DNA from: an uncultured beta proteobacterium
GTDB lineage: Bacteria > Pseudomonadota > Gammaproteobacteria > Burkholderiales > Burkholderiaceae_C
Length of the DNA stretch: 5,639 bases
Direction: 5' to 3'
Assembly (NCBI GenBank): GCA_903958915.1
Contig: CAJBVC010000678.1
Location: forward strand, 1 to 5,639
Shown: positions 1-5,639 of the stretch, piece by piece
Position numbering within the stretch: position 1 is the first letter of the stretch
Layout of the letters: each line of letters opens with the position of its first letter
Notes under the pieces: model-generated
What the model saw: the letters and a program-made list of their open reading frames with translations, nothing else
Database searches by the model: none
What the model was told of the DNA's origin: nothing
Made by a program: the position numbers and the translations under genes

Positions 1-329
1 CCCAGGCAGATTGTGAGAACGTTGCGAGGAATACGGAAATACTCCAGCGTGCGGGCCAGCGCAAAACTGTTGGGCGGGATGATGCAAACTTCATCATAGA
101 AGTCGACAAAACTTTTTTCGTCAAAGTTCTTCGGGTCCACCACGGTGCTGTGGATATTGGTGAACACCTTGAACTCGGGGGCACAGCGGATGTCGTAGCC
201 ATAGCTGCTGGTGCCGTAGGAAATAATCTTGTTGCCCTCACGCTGGCGAATCTGTCCAGGCTCGAACGGCTCGATCATGCCGGTGGTTTCGGCCATGCGG
301 CGTATCCACTTGTCGCTCTTGATGCTCAT
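1..329 (-). CDS. dcd: dCTP deaminase, N-terminal part (3' end outside window)
   Basis: Cytoplasmic enzyme that deaminates dCTP to dUTP, feeding dTMP synthesis. The reverse-strand translation begins [14 protein letters not shown] and contains [28 protein letters not shown] and [10 protein letters not shown], all hallmarks of the bacterial Dcd family. About 109 residues are present out of the roughly 188 usual for the family. The frame stays open to base 1, so the gene is cut by the window edge, not broken. The segment that follows in the family (KSTYAR, then the catalytic glutamate region) lies outside, so active-site integrity cannot be judged. The ATG at 327-329 is supported by an AGGAG ribosome binding site at 340-344, ten bases upstream. 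It lies 94 bp downstream of the histidine kinase on the same strand but seems to have its own promoter. The functional call is near certain; only the C-terminus is unknown. Confidence 0.96.
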   Translation of the reverse strand, partial: MSIKSDKWIRRMAETTGMIEPFEPGQIRQREGNKIISYGTSSYGYDIRCAPEFKVFTNIHSTVVDPKNFDEKSFVDFYDEVCIIPPNSFALARTLEYFRIPRNVLTICL

Positions 330-356
330 GCGCTTTAGGCTCCTAGGTTGGCAGCG

Positions 357-386
357 ATTGTAAGCAGCCCGCGCGGCGAATGTCCT
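357..386 (-). promoter_or_regulatory. Candidate sigma70 promoter for dcd
   Basis: Read on the minus strand there is a -10 hexamer TACAAT (357-362, five of six consensus bases) and a -35 hexamer AGGACA (381-386, four of six) separated by 18 bp. The predicted start near 349-350 would give a leader of about 20 nt that still contains the AGGAG site at 340-344. A 6-bp inverted repeat CGGCGA/TCGCCG (374-379 and 391-396, 11-nt spacer) spans the -35 hexamer and could be an operator or chance. Called by eye from consensus; not experimentally supported. Confidence 0.5.
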
Positions 387-423
387 CGAATCGCCGACAC
401 CTGCGCAACAACGCCCGGCCAGC

Positions 424-2004
424 CTAGTCCCTGGCCAGTGGTGCAGAGCGACAAAACTCCACCACCACGCGGCTACCCTGCCCGGGTTGGCTGTCGACGA
501 TGACATGCCCGCCCAGCACACGTGTCACGATGCTGTGCACAATGTGCATGCCCAGGCCAGTGCCACCTCGGCCCATCTTGGTGGTGAAAAAGGGATCGAA
601 GATGCGCGAGCGCACCTCATCGCTCATACCAACTCCGTTGTCGCTGACCGTGACCCGCACCGTGGAATCGTTGACGGATTCGGTGCGCACCGTGATGCAC
701 CCCGGCGCGCCCTCCGCAAATGCGTGCTTCTCGGCATTCATCAGCAGATTGGTAAGGACCTGGCTGTAGCGCCCGGGAAAGCTGTCGCAGACCACATCGG
801 TCGAGTAATCGGTCCTCAGTTCGACCCCAGACTTGCGCAACGTGGGCAGCAGCATGTTGAGTACCTCGCGGGTCACTTCCGAGAGGCTGAAGTCACGGCG
901 CTGGTCACTGCTTTGATCGACTGCCACCTGTTTGAAGTCGGAAATCAGCTGTGCCGAGCGTTTGAGGTTCGCCGTGGCCATGTCGAGTCCCTGGGCCGCC
1001 CGCTCCATGAACGTGTCCAGAGAGGTACGGCGCAAGCTTCCTTGTGCAACTTCCTTCCGCAACCCATCAAGATCAAACTCGACTGCCGTAATTACCGTCA
1101 ATGCGTTGCCAATGGGTGTGTTGAGTTCGTGGGCTACACCGGCAACGACACGACCCAGTGAAGCCAGCTTCTCGGTTTCCACGATTTCCTTCTGCACCAG
1201 TTCCAGGTTTTGCAATGCTTGCTGCAACGAAGCCGTGCGTTCCCTGACCCGAATCTCCAGCGTCTCGTTGGATTCGGTGAGTTCCTTGTTGCGATTCTCC
1301 AGCTCCGCCACCAACGACAGCAATGCGTTACGGGTGGCCTCCAGGCTGATGGCGAGTTCTCCCACCTCGTCATTGAACACCGCACGGATGGGAACTTCGA
1401 GTTGACCGGTTTCAATGCGCCTGGATGCGTTAACCAACTTGTCCAGCGGACGGACCAGCCGCCAGTGCAGCAACAACAGTATCACCAGCAGCGCTGGTAC
1501 CGCCACTAGCAAACCGGTGCGCACATACTGGGCTCGGGCTGCATCCACCTTGCGGACGTAGCCGCTGGTCGACATCTGTATGGTCAGCTTTCCAACCTGA
1601 CTACCGTCACGAACGATATCGCGGGTGTTGGCTGCCACTTCATCCGGGTTGGTACTGGCGCGCTCCCTCCTCGCAAAAGACATGCCTTTCTCGTCCCACA
1701 CGGCAATGGCCACCACATCCGGGTTGACAAAGGCTGCTTCAATGATGGAACTCGCCAACTCCGGGGCGAACTGCCACAGCGGTTCGCGCAACGCCAGCGC
1801 TGTCAGGTCTGTCAGTCGGCTCAACTCGGTCTGGATCTGGGCGACGTGCTCCACACGAAAGCGCGAGGCCTGGTCCAGATACGCCAAAATGGACGAGAGA
1901 AAAATGCCCACAGCCACTGTCAGGGAGATCACTACGCGCAATGACCACCAGTGGTGGTTCCACTGTCGCACGGAAGGGGGCCGGGTCGGATTGGAGATTC
2001 GCAT
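424..2004 (-). CDS. Orphan membrane sensor histidine kinase (HAMP, HisKA-type, HATPase)
   Basis: A 526-residue two-component sensor kinase. Transmembrane segments lie at about 23-43 and 163-181, enclosing a periplasmic sensor domain of about 120 residues. That domain carries a PLWQFAPE motif followed by [11 protein letters not shown], reminiscent of Cache/CHASE8-like sensor domains (the exact family is uncertain). A HAMP linker follows at about 182-235, then a long coiled coil at about 230-285 rich in [21 protein letters not shown] heptads. The H-box [12 protein letters not shown] places the phospho-accepting histidine at H292. The ATPase domain shows the N-box ([10 protein letters not shown]423), DNGVGM (455-460), FDPFFTTK (469-476) and GRGGTGLGM (478-486), so all catalytic boxes look intact. 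There is no receiver domain and no response regulator gene nearby, so its partner must be encoded elsewhere. The ATG at 2002-2004 is the only plausible start (in-frame TGA six codons upstream, next Met at 108), although no good Shine-Dalgarno precedes it. It is divergent from the binding-protein gene at 2119. Its ligand cannot be read from sequence. Confidence 0.93.
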   Translation of the reverse strand: MRISNPTRPPSVRQWNHHWWSLRVVISLTVAVGIFLSSILAYLDQASRFRVEHVAQIQTELSRLTDLTALALREPLWQFAPELASSIIEAAFVNPDVVAIAVWDEKGMSFARRERASTNPDEVAANTRDIVRDGSQVGKLTIQMSTSGYVRKVDAARAQYVRTGLLVAVPALLVILLLLHWRLVRPLDKLVNASRRIETGQLEVPIRAVFNDEVGELAISLEATRNALLSLVAELENRNKELTESNETLEIRVRERTASLQQALQNLELVQKEIVETEKLASLGRVVAGVAHELNTPIGNALTVITAVEFDLDGLRKEVAQGSLRRTSLDTFMERAAQGLDMATANLKRSAQLISDFKQVAVDQSSDQRRDFSLSEVTREVLNMLLPTLRKSGVELRTDYSTDVVCDSFPGRYSQVLTNLLMNAEKHAFAEGAPGCITVRTESVNDSTVRVTVSDNGVGMSDEVRSRIFDPFFTTKMGRGGTGLGMHIVHSIVTRVLGGHVIVDSQPGQGSRVVVEFCRSAPLARD

Positions 2005-2032
2005 CGGAGCAGTTTCGTGTCAATCAGTCCGC

Positions 2033-2105
2033 AATGTGGTTGCGCCGCATCGTACGCCACATTAACATGTCCGTCTGGCTACTAACGAAGACCCTATTGA
2101 ATGTG
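2033..2105. promoter_or_regulatory. Inverted repeat AATGTGG-N17-CCACATT with a third half-site in the divergent intergenic region
   Basis: The 114-bp gap between the kinase and the binding-protein gene holds a perfect 7-bp inverted repeat: AATGTGG at 2033-2039 and CCACATT at 2057-2063, separated by 17 bp. The AATGTG half-site recurs directly at 2100-2105, just before the binding-protein ribosome binding site. Its position suggests an operator controlling both divergent genes, perhaps bound by the kinase's missing response regulator. A 7-bp inverted repeat in a gap this size can arise by chance at an appreciable rate, so this is tentative. No convincing -35/-10 pair was found for either gene here. 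Confidence 0.3.
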
Positions 2106-2118
2106 AGGCAGAACAACT

Positions 2119-2877
2119 ATGTCCCGACTTTGGCAGGTTTTATTCGGAATTCTTATCGGAGTCACGCTGATTGCGCCGCTACAGGCCGAGACTTTGCTAG
2201 TGTTCGGTGACGACTCCTATGCGCCAGTGATTCACAACAAGGATGGAAAGCCCAGCGGATTTCTCCCGGCCATTTTGCAGCGTGCCTCGGCGCTGACGGG
2301 CGACCGCTACGAAATACGCCTGACCCCGTGGAAGCGCGCGTACGAGATGGCAGCACGGGGAGATGGCGGGTTGGTGGGCGTTTCCTTTACACAGGAACGC
2401 AGCAAGAGTTTTGATTTCTCCAAGCCTGTCTACGACGATGACATTCAGATCGTCACCCTCAAGGACCGCAGCTTTCCCTTTGCCAAGCTCGATGACCTCA
2501 AGGGCAAGGTGATTGGCGGCGTCAACGGGGCCAGTTACGGCGAAGAAGTCGATCGGGCCATTGCCGCCGGCCTCTTTACCATCGACCGCGACGTGGGGCA
2601 GGCCGGACGCCTGCGCAAGCTACTGGCAGGGAGACTGGACGCAGCGTTCATCGGCAACGGAAATTCCGGCTTCGATGGCATCGTGGGCAGTGTAGAAGAG
2701 TTGCGCAGCAACCGTGACCGTTTTGCCATCCTTCCCACACCACTGACTCGCGACCAATTGCACCTGGCCTTTGCCAAGACCATGAACAAAAAGGCAGTGA
2801 TCGATCGCTTTGACGATGCCATTGAGAAACTGCGCAAGAGTGGCGAATTGCGCAAGATTCAGTCCTCCGTCAACTGA
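2119..2877 (+). CDS. Periplasmic substrate-binding protein, SBP_bac_3 family
   Basis: A 252-residue secreted solute-binding protein of the family that includes polar amino-acid ABC binding proteins. A signal peptide is clear: basic start MSRLW, hydrophobic core at about 6-20, and a likely cleavage after LQA (A23). No lipobox cysteine is present, so it should be free in the periplasm. The two-lobe domain fills residues 25-250, with YAPVIHNKDGKPSGF near the start, TPWKRAYEMAARGD, then SFTQERSKSFDFSKPVY, where R94 matches the carboxylate-binding arginine of HisJ-like proteins. The second lobe contains LKGKVIGGVNGASYG and AGRLDAAFIGNG; the acidic residue usual after DAAF in amino-acid binders appears replaced, so the ligand may not be a standard amino acid. 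The ATG is supported by TGAGG at 2104-2108, ten bases upstream. No permease or ATPase gene adjoins it; it is divergent from a histidine kinase and converges on guaD with an 8-bp overlap. A sensory accessory role is possible; the ligand is unknown. Confidence 0.88.
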   Translation: MSRLWQVLFGILIGVTLIAPLQAETLLVFGDDSYAPVIHNKDGKPSGFLPAILQRASALTGDRYEIRLTPWKRAYEMAARGDGGLVGVSFTQERSKSFDFSKPVYDDDIQIVTLKDRSFPFAKLDDLKGKVIGGVNGASYGEEVDRAIAAGLFTIDRDVGQAGRLRKLLAGRLDAAFIGNGNSGFDGIVGSVEELRSNRDRFAILPTPLTRDQLHLAFAKTMNKKAVIDRFDDAIEKLRKSGELRKIQSSVN

Positions 2878-4195
2878 TTGCCTGCGATATCACGGCCCGC
2901 TCCACCAGACGGTCATCGCCCAGCACGATCATCGAAAACAGCAATTCATTGAGGCTGGACGCAAGGGACGTTTTGCGCTCCAGCAAGGGTGTCGCCTTCG
3001 GGTTGAGCACGACGAAATCGGCCTCGCAGCCGGGCAGCAGGTTGCCCACCACGCCGTCCAGCCCCAGCGCCCGTGCCGCCCCCGCCGTGTGCTGCCACCA
3101 CAAGTGCTGCGGCGACAGCGATAGACCCGCTTTGGCTTGCCCTTCGCGGCCCACGTAATACGCCGCCAGCATGGTGTGAAACGGGCTGAAGCTGGTGCCG
3201 CCGCCCACGTCGCTGGCCAACCCGTAGGCGAAACCCGCACAGTCGGCCTCCAGATAGTCAAAAAAACCACTGCCCAGAAAAAGGTTGCTGGTCGGACACA
3301 CCGCAGCGGCGGCACCCGTTTCGCGCATCAACGACCGATCGGCAGCGTCGAGATGGATGCAATGCGCATAGATGGCGCGCTCGCGCAGCAAACCAAAGTC
3401 TTCGTAGGTCGCAAGATAACTGCGCGACTGCGGAAACAGCTGCCGTGCCCAGGCGATCTCATCCTTGTTCTCCGCCACATGGGACTGAATCCACACGTCC
3501 GGGTACCGCGCCGCCAATTCCCCTGCCCCCTGCAACTGCACGTCGGTGCAGCTGGGCGCAAAGCGTGGCGTGATGGCGTAGCCCAGGCGACCTTTGCCAT
3601 GCCAGCGCTGGATCAGGGCCTCGCTATCGACCAGGCTTTGCTCGGCACGGCTTGCGCAGCCCTCGTCAGCGCAACGGTTTAGCACTGTATCTGGCGCGTT
3701 GCGGTCCATCAGGCACAGGCCGGTGATCAAGCGCATCTGCTGCGCTTGCGCCTCATCGAACAGAGCGTTGACCGATTCCGGATGCGATGTCGCGAAAGCA
3801 AGTGCCGTGGTCACGCCATTGCGCAGCAATTCCGCTACAAAAAAGTGAGCTGCCTGCGCACTGTATTCGGGCGCTTCGAAGCGTTTTTCCTCAGGAAAAG
3901 TGTAATTCTCCAGCCATGGAAGCAAGCCGGCTGCCGGCGAGCCAATGACATTGGTTTGCGGAAAGTGCACGTGCATGTCCACAAATCCGGGCGCGATGAT
4001 GCGCCCCGGCAAGTGCTCCACTGGCACGTCAGGGTAAGTGCCTTGCATGGTGCGGAAGTCACCGATTGCCAGCACCACCAGTCTTCCAGCCGCATCGGGA
4101 CCGATCACCAGCAGCCCGTCTTGCTCAAATCGCGCCAGCGCTGGTCCTTCGTGGTGCGGTGCGAACCAGAGTAATGCGGCGCGGTAGGCTTTCAT
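2870..4195 (-). CDS. guaD: Guanine deaminase
   Basis: Cytoplasmic zinc amidohydrolase converting guanine to xanthine and ammonia, a step of purine catabolism and salvage. The 441-residue product has a full family length and every signature. PGFVDMHVHFPQT supplies metal ligands H75 and H77 and substrate glutamine Q80; TPRFAPSC supplies the guanine-contacting arginine R211; SHVAEN supplies H239 and catalytic E242; AHCIHL supplies H278; SDVGGGTSFS supplies D329. CPTSNLFLGSG (300-310) and the C-terminal GCEADFVVLNP strand are also typical. Residue roles come from characterised guanine deaminases; their presence is seen here. The gene starts 20 bp after the BMP binding-protein stop, implying one transcript. 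The ATG at 4193-4195 matches the usual N-terminus (MKAYRAALL) but has no Shine-Dalgarno: the mRNA immediately upstream reads CUCCUUCCC. Its stop codon overlaps the end of the convergent binding-protein gene. No internal frameshift or missing residue was seen. Confidence 0.96.
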   Translation of the reverse strand: MKAYRAALLWFAPHHEGPALARFEQDGLLVIGPDAAGRLVVLAIGDFRTMQGTYPDVPVEHLPGRIIAPGFVDMHVHFPQTNVIGSPAAGLLPWLENYTFPEEKRFEAPEYSAQAAHFFVAELLRNGVTTALAFATSHPESVNALFDEAQAQQMRLITGLCLMDRNAPDTVLNRCADEGCASRAEQSLVDSEALIQRWHGKGRLGYAITPRFAPSCTDVQLQGAGELAARYPDVWIQSHVAENKDEIAWARQLFPQSRSYLATYEDFGLLRERAIYAHCIHLDAADRSLMRETGAAAAVCPTSNLFLGSGFFDYLEADCAGFAYGLASDVGGGTSFSPFHTMLAAYYVGREGQAKAGLSLSPQHLWWQHTAGAARALGLDGVVGNLLPGCEADFVVLNPKATPLLERKTSLASSLNELLFSMIVLGDDRLVERAVISQAIS

Positions 4196-4215
4196 GGGAA
4201 GGAGCTTAAACCGGA

Positions 4216-5319
4216 TTAACGGGTGACCTTGCCCTGCACACCGGCCACCAGCCAGTTCATGCCGAGAATTTGCGCATCGGAGAGCGCAGTACCTTGGGCA
4301 ATCACCACGTTGCCTTCGTTGTCCAGCACGGCGGTCTTGGCAAAAAACGGCTTCAGGCGCCCGCTGGCGATGTCCTTTTGCCGGGCCAGAACCTCATCCT
4401 GCACGGCGACGGGCACTTTACTGCCAAAGTCGCCTACGCGAATCATGCCCTCCTTCACACCGCCCCATACGCTCGCACTCTTCCAGTTGCCGTTCAATAC
4501 CGCCTTGGCGCGACTGGCGTAGTAGGCGCCCCATTGATGGGTCACCGCGACGATTTGCGCATCGGGCGCAATCGAACGCATATCCGAGTGGTAGGCCACG
4601 GCCAATTTGCCACGCTCCTGGGCGGCGGCCATCACCGCTGTAGAGCCGGTGTGAAACGCAATCACGTCCACATCCTGGTTGAACAGGGTCATGGCAGCAT
4701 CCCGTTCGCGGGTCGGGTCAAACCAGGCGTTGAGCCACACCACCTTGACCTCTGCCTTGGGATTGACGGAGCGCATTCCCAGGGCAAAGGCGTTGATCCC
4801 CTGCAGAACCTCGGGAATTGGAAAGCCTGCGACATAGCCCATCAGATTGCTGCGGGTCATTCGACCCGCGGCGACGCCGGCCAGATAGCGCCCCTCGTAA
4901 TAGCGCGCGTTGGCTGCAGCCACATTGGGTGCCGTCTTGTAACCGGTGATCGACTCAAACCGTACGTCCGGAAACTCCTGCGCCACTTTGAGCGTGGGCT
5001 CCATGTAGCCAAAGCTGGGCGTGAAAATCAGCTTGTGGCCCTGGCGCGCCAAGTCGCGAATGACACGCTCGGCGTCTGGCCCCTCCGCCACGTTTTCCAC
5101 ATAGGTGGTCAATACCTTCTTGTCCAGAGACTCCTGAACCGCCTTGCGGCCAAGATCATGCTGATGCACCCAACCGGCGTCGGTCAGTGGCGCCACATAC
5201 ACAAAGCCAATCTTCAGCGGCTCTGTGGACGGGGTAACTCGGCTTTGGGATTGTGCACCCATGGGTGCGAACGCGATACAACAGGCAGCCCATAGCGTGG
5301 CCGCGAGGTTTTTATACAT
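4216..5319 (-). CDS. BMP/PnrA-like ABC transporter substrate-binding protein, probable purine or nucleoside binder
   Basis: A 367-residue periplasmic binding protein of the basic membrane protein (BMP, PnrA-like) family, whose characterised members capture nucleosides or purines for ABC import. An N-terminal signal peptide covers about 1-24 (hydrophobic core 5-18, likely cleavage near AQS|QS). The cysteines at 13-14 do not sit in a good lipobox, so it is probably soluble rather than a lipoprotein. The mature domain opens with KIGFVYVAPLTDAGW and continues with IFTPSFGYMEPTL, YYEGRYLAGVAAGRMT, GYVAGFPIPEV and THQWGAYYASRAKAVLNG, which mark the family clade. The ATG at 5317-5319 has an AGAGGA site at 5325-5330 with 5-nt spacing. 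guaD follows 20 bp downstream, so a purine base, perhaps guanine, is the likely cargo; this is inference from context. The cognate ATPase and two permeases usual for this transporter type are not in the window. A terminator-like hairpin lies in its leader. Confidence 0.9.
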   Translation of the reverse strand: MYKNLAATLWAACCIAFAPMGAQSQSRVTPSTEPLKIGFVYVAPLTDAGWVHQHDLGRKAVQESLDKKVLTTYVENVAEGPDAERVIRDLARQGHKLIFTPSFGYMEPTLKVAQEFPDVRFESITGYKTAPNVAAANARYYEGRYLAGVAAGRMTRSNLMGYVAGFPIPEVLQGINAFALGMRSVNPKAEVKVVWLNAWFDPTRERDAAMTLFNQDVDVIAFHTGSTAVMAAAQERGKLAVAYHSDMRSIAPDAQIVAVTHQWGAYYASRAKAVLNGNWKSASVWGGVKEGMIRVGDFGSKVPVAVQDEVLARQKDIASGRLKPFFAKTAVLDNEGNVVIAQGTALSDAQILGMNWLVAGVQGKVTR

Positions 5320-5562
5320 GGTAGTCCTCTACATGGCTCCGACTACAAAAGACAAGGCCCGCCGGAGCAGCGGGCCTTGCTCGCATTTTACCGCTACGGG
5401 CGCTTGCAAGAATTTGGTAGATTCACCCATTTCCAAGTAAGTTGGCAAGCATGCATTCAATCAAAGAACATTTCGACGGGCCACATCTACATCAAGCTAG
5501 CATGGGCAAGATTGTCAGCAGCAACACCCTGCGTAGGGTTGCGAGCTAAGCCGAGAAATCAC
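5320..5562. other. Intergenic region between the BMP gene and the GNAT gene
   Basis: This divergent spacer of 243 bp is visibly less GC-rich than the flanking genes over 5400-5520. It contains the BMP ribosome binding site (5325-5330), the hairpin at 5353-5379, a minus-strand -10-like TAAAAT (5385-5390) without a good -35, and the palindrome CTTGCAAG (5403-5410). Nearer the GNAT gene is a weak plus-strand promoter candidate, TTGTCA (5512-5517), 16 bp, TAGGGT (5534-5539). The latter overlaps an imperfect inverted repeat at 5521-5542 (GCAACACCCT facing AGGGTTGC, with a 2-nt bulge). A 32-codon open frame at 5451-5549 is present but has no supporting ribosome binding site. Confidence 0.5.
5353..5379 (-). 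terminator. Terminator-like hairpin in the 5' leader of the BMP gene
   Basis: A perfect 10-bp inverted repeat, CAAGGCCCGC (5353-5362) and GCGGGCCTTG (5370-5379), encloses a 7-nt loop. Read on the minus strand the GC-rich stem is followed at once by TCTTTTGT, giving the form of an intrinsic terminator. On the plus strand the following bases are CTCGCATTTTA, a much poorer tail. It lies 33 bp upstream of the BMP start codon. It could end a minus-strand transcript arriving from outside, act as an attenuator, or stabilise the 5' end of the BMP-guaD mRNA. The structure is certain as sequence; its role is not. Confidence 0.6.
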
Positions 5563-5639
5563 ATGCGGGTTGCACTACTTCAAGCATCGGACGCAGCGCA
5601 ATACCGCACTCTCATGCTTGAGGCATACACTCTGGCAGC
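5563..5639 (+). CDS. Probable GNAT-family N-acetyltransferase, N-terminal fragment (continues beyond window)
   Basis: An ATG at 5563-5565 opens a frame that stays open to the window edge, giving 25 codons that begin MRVALLQASDAAQYRTLML and continue EAYTLA. The pattern of a beta strand (VALLQ), an A-S-D-A turn and then an amphipathic helix with YRTLMLEA is the usual opening of GNAT acetyltransferases, which transfer acetyl from acetyl-CoA to an amine. The acetyl-CoA binding motif lies outside, so substrate and function cannot be assessed. A weak GAGA sequence lies about 7 bases upstream as a possible ribosome binding site. It would be divergent from the BMP-guaD pair. The competing minus-strand frames here are closed by stops within about 60 bases and resemble nothing known. 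Confidence 0.6.
   Translation, partial: MRVALLQASDAAQYRTLMLEAYTLA

Noticed and set aside
150..338. 62-codon plus-strand open frame antisense to dcd
   Set aside because: It overlaps the strongly conserved dCTP deaminase N-terminus on the other strand and has no ribosome binding site or similarity of its own.
487..1161. 224-codon plus-strand open frame antisense to the histidine kinase
   Set aside because: The opposite strand encodes the intact HisKA and ATPase motifs; the plus-strand translation is histidine- and arginine-rich with no recognisable features.
2041..2100. TTAACA (2062-2067) as a -35 for the binding-protein gene
   Set aside because: No acceptable -10 hexamer lies 15-19 bp downstream; the nearest candidate is only 12 bp away and matches three of six bases.
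3137..3682. 181-codon plus-strand open frame antisense to guaD
   Set aside because: guaD on the other strand has every catalytic residue across this interval; the plus-strand frame is a compositional shadow.
5276..5282. Lipoprotein signal for the BMP protein (cysteines 13-14)
   Set aside because: The residues before the cysteines do not fit a lipobox and lie inside the hydrophobic core, so an ordinary signal peptide fits better.
4270..5295. 341-codon plus-strand open frame entirely within the BMP gene
   Set aside because: It is antisense to a well-supported binding-protein gene and its translation resembles no protein fold or motif. Long antisense frames are common in GC-rich genes.
5319..5562. 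Purine riboswitch in the leader of the BMP-guaD operon
   Set aside because: Only one strong hairpin is visible. The three-way junction and conserved loop sequences of the purine aptamer were not found.

Overview
The window looks like chromosomal DNA of a betaproteobacterium, most likely Burkholderiales and probably Comamonadaceae. This rests on the GC-rich codon use and on proteins (dCTP deaminase, guanine deaminase, BMP-type binding protein) whose sequences resemble that group. No mobile element, RNA gene, CRISPR array or phage gene is visible. Family assignments are from recognised motifs, not from a database search.

Layout from left to right. (1) Positions 1-329, minus strand: the N-terminal part of dCTP deaminase (dcd), cut by the window edge, with a plausible sigma70 promoter and a clear ribosome binding site. 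(2) 424-2004, minus: a complete membrane-bound hybrid-free sensor histidine kinase with no response regulator beside it. (3) 2119-2877, plus: a secreted SBP_bac_3-type periplasmic binding protein, divergent from the kinase across a 114-bp gap that holds an AATGTGG/CCACATT inverted repeat. (4) 2870-4195, minus: guanine deaminase (guaD), whose 3' end overlaps the binding-protein gene tail to tail by 8 bp. (5) 4216-5319, minus: a BMP/PnrA-like purine or nucleoside binding protein, 20 bp upstream of guaD and very probably co-transcribed with it. (6) 5320-5562: a 243-bp intergenic region with a perfect 10-bp-stem, terminator-like hairpin in the leader of the BMP gene. (7) 5563-5639, plus: the first 25 codons of a probable GNAT acetyltransferase, cut by the window edge.

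Two functional themes stand out. The BMP protein and guaD form a small purine-scavenging unit: the binding protein would capture a purine in the periplasm and guaD would deaminate guanine to xanthine in the cytoplasm. The ABC ATPase and permeases are not in this window. The kinase and the divergent small binding protein form a second pair, which may be a periplasmic ligand-sensing module. Both binding proteins lack neighbouring permease genes. Nothing here is clearly a new system; the most testable novelties are the kinase/binding-protein pair and the leader hairpin of the purine operon.
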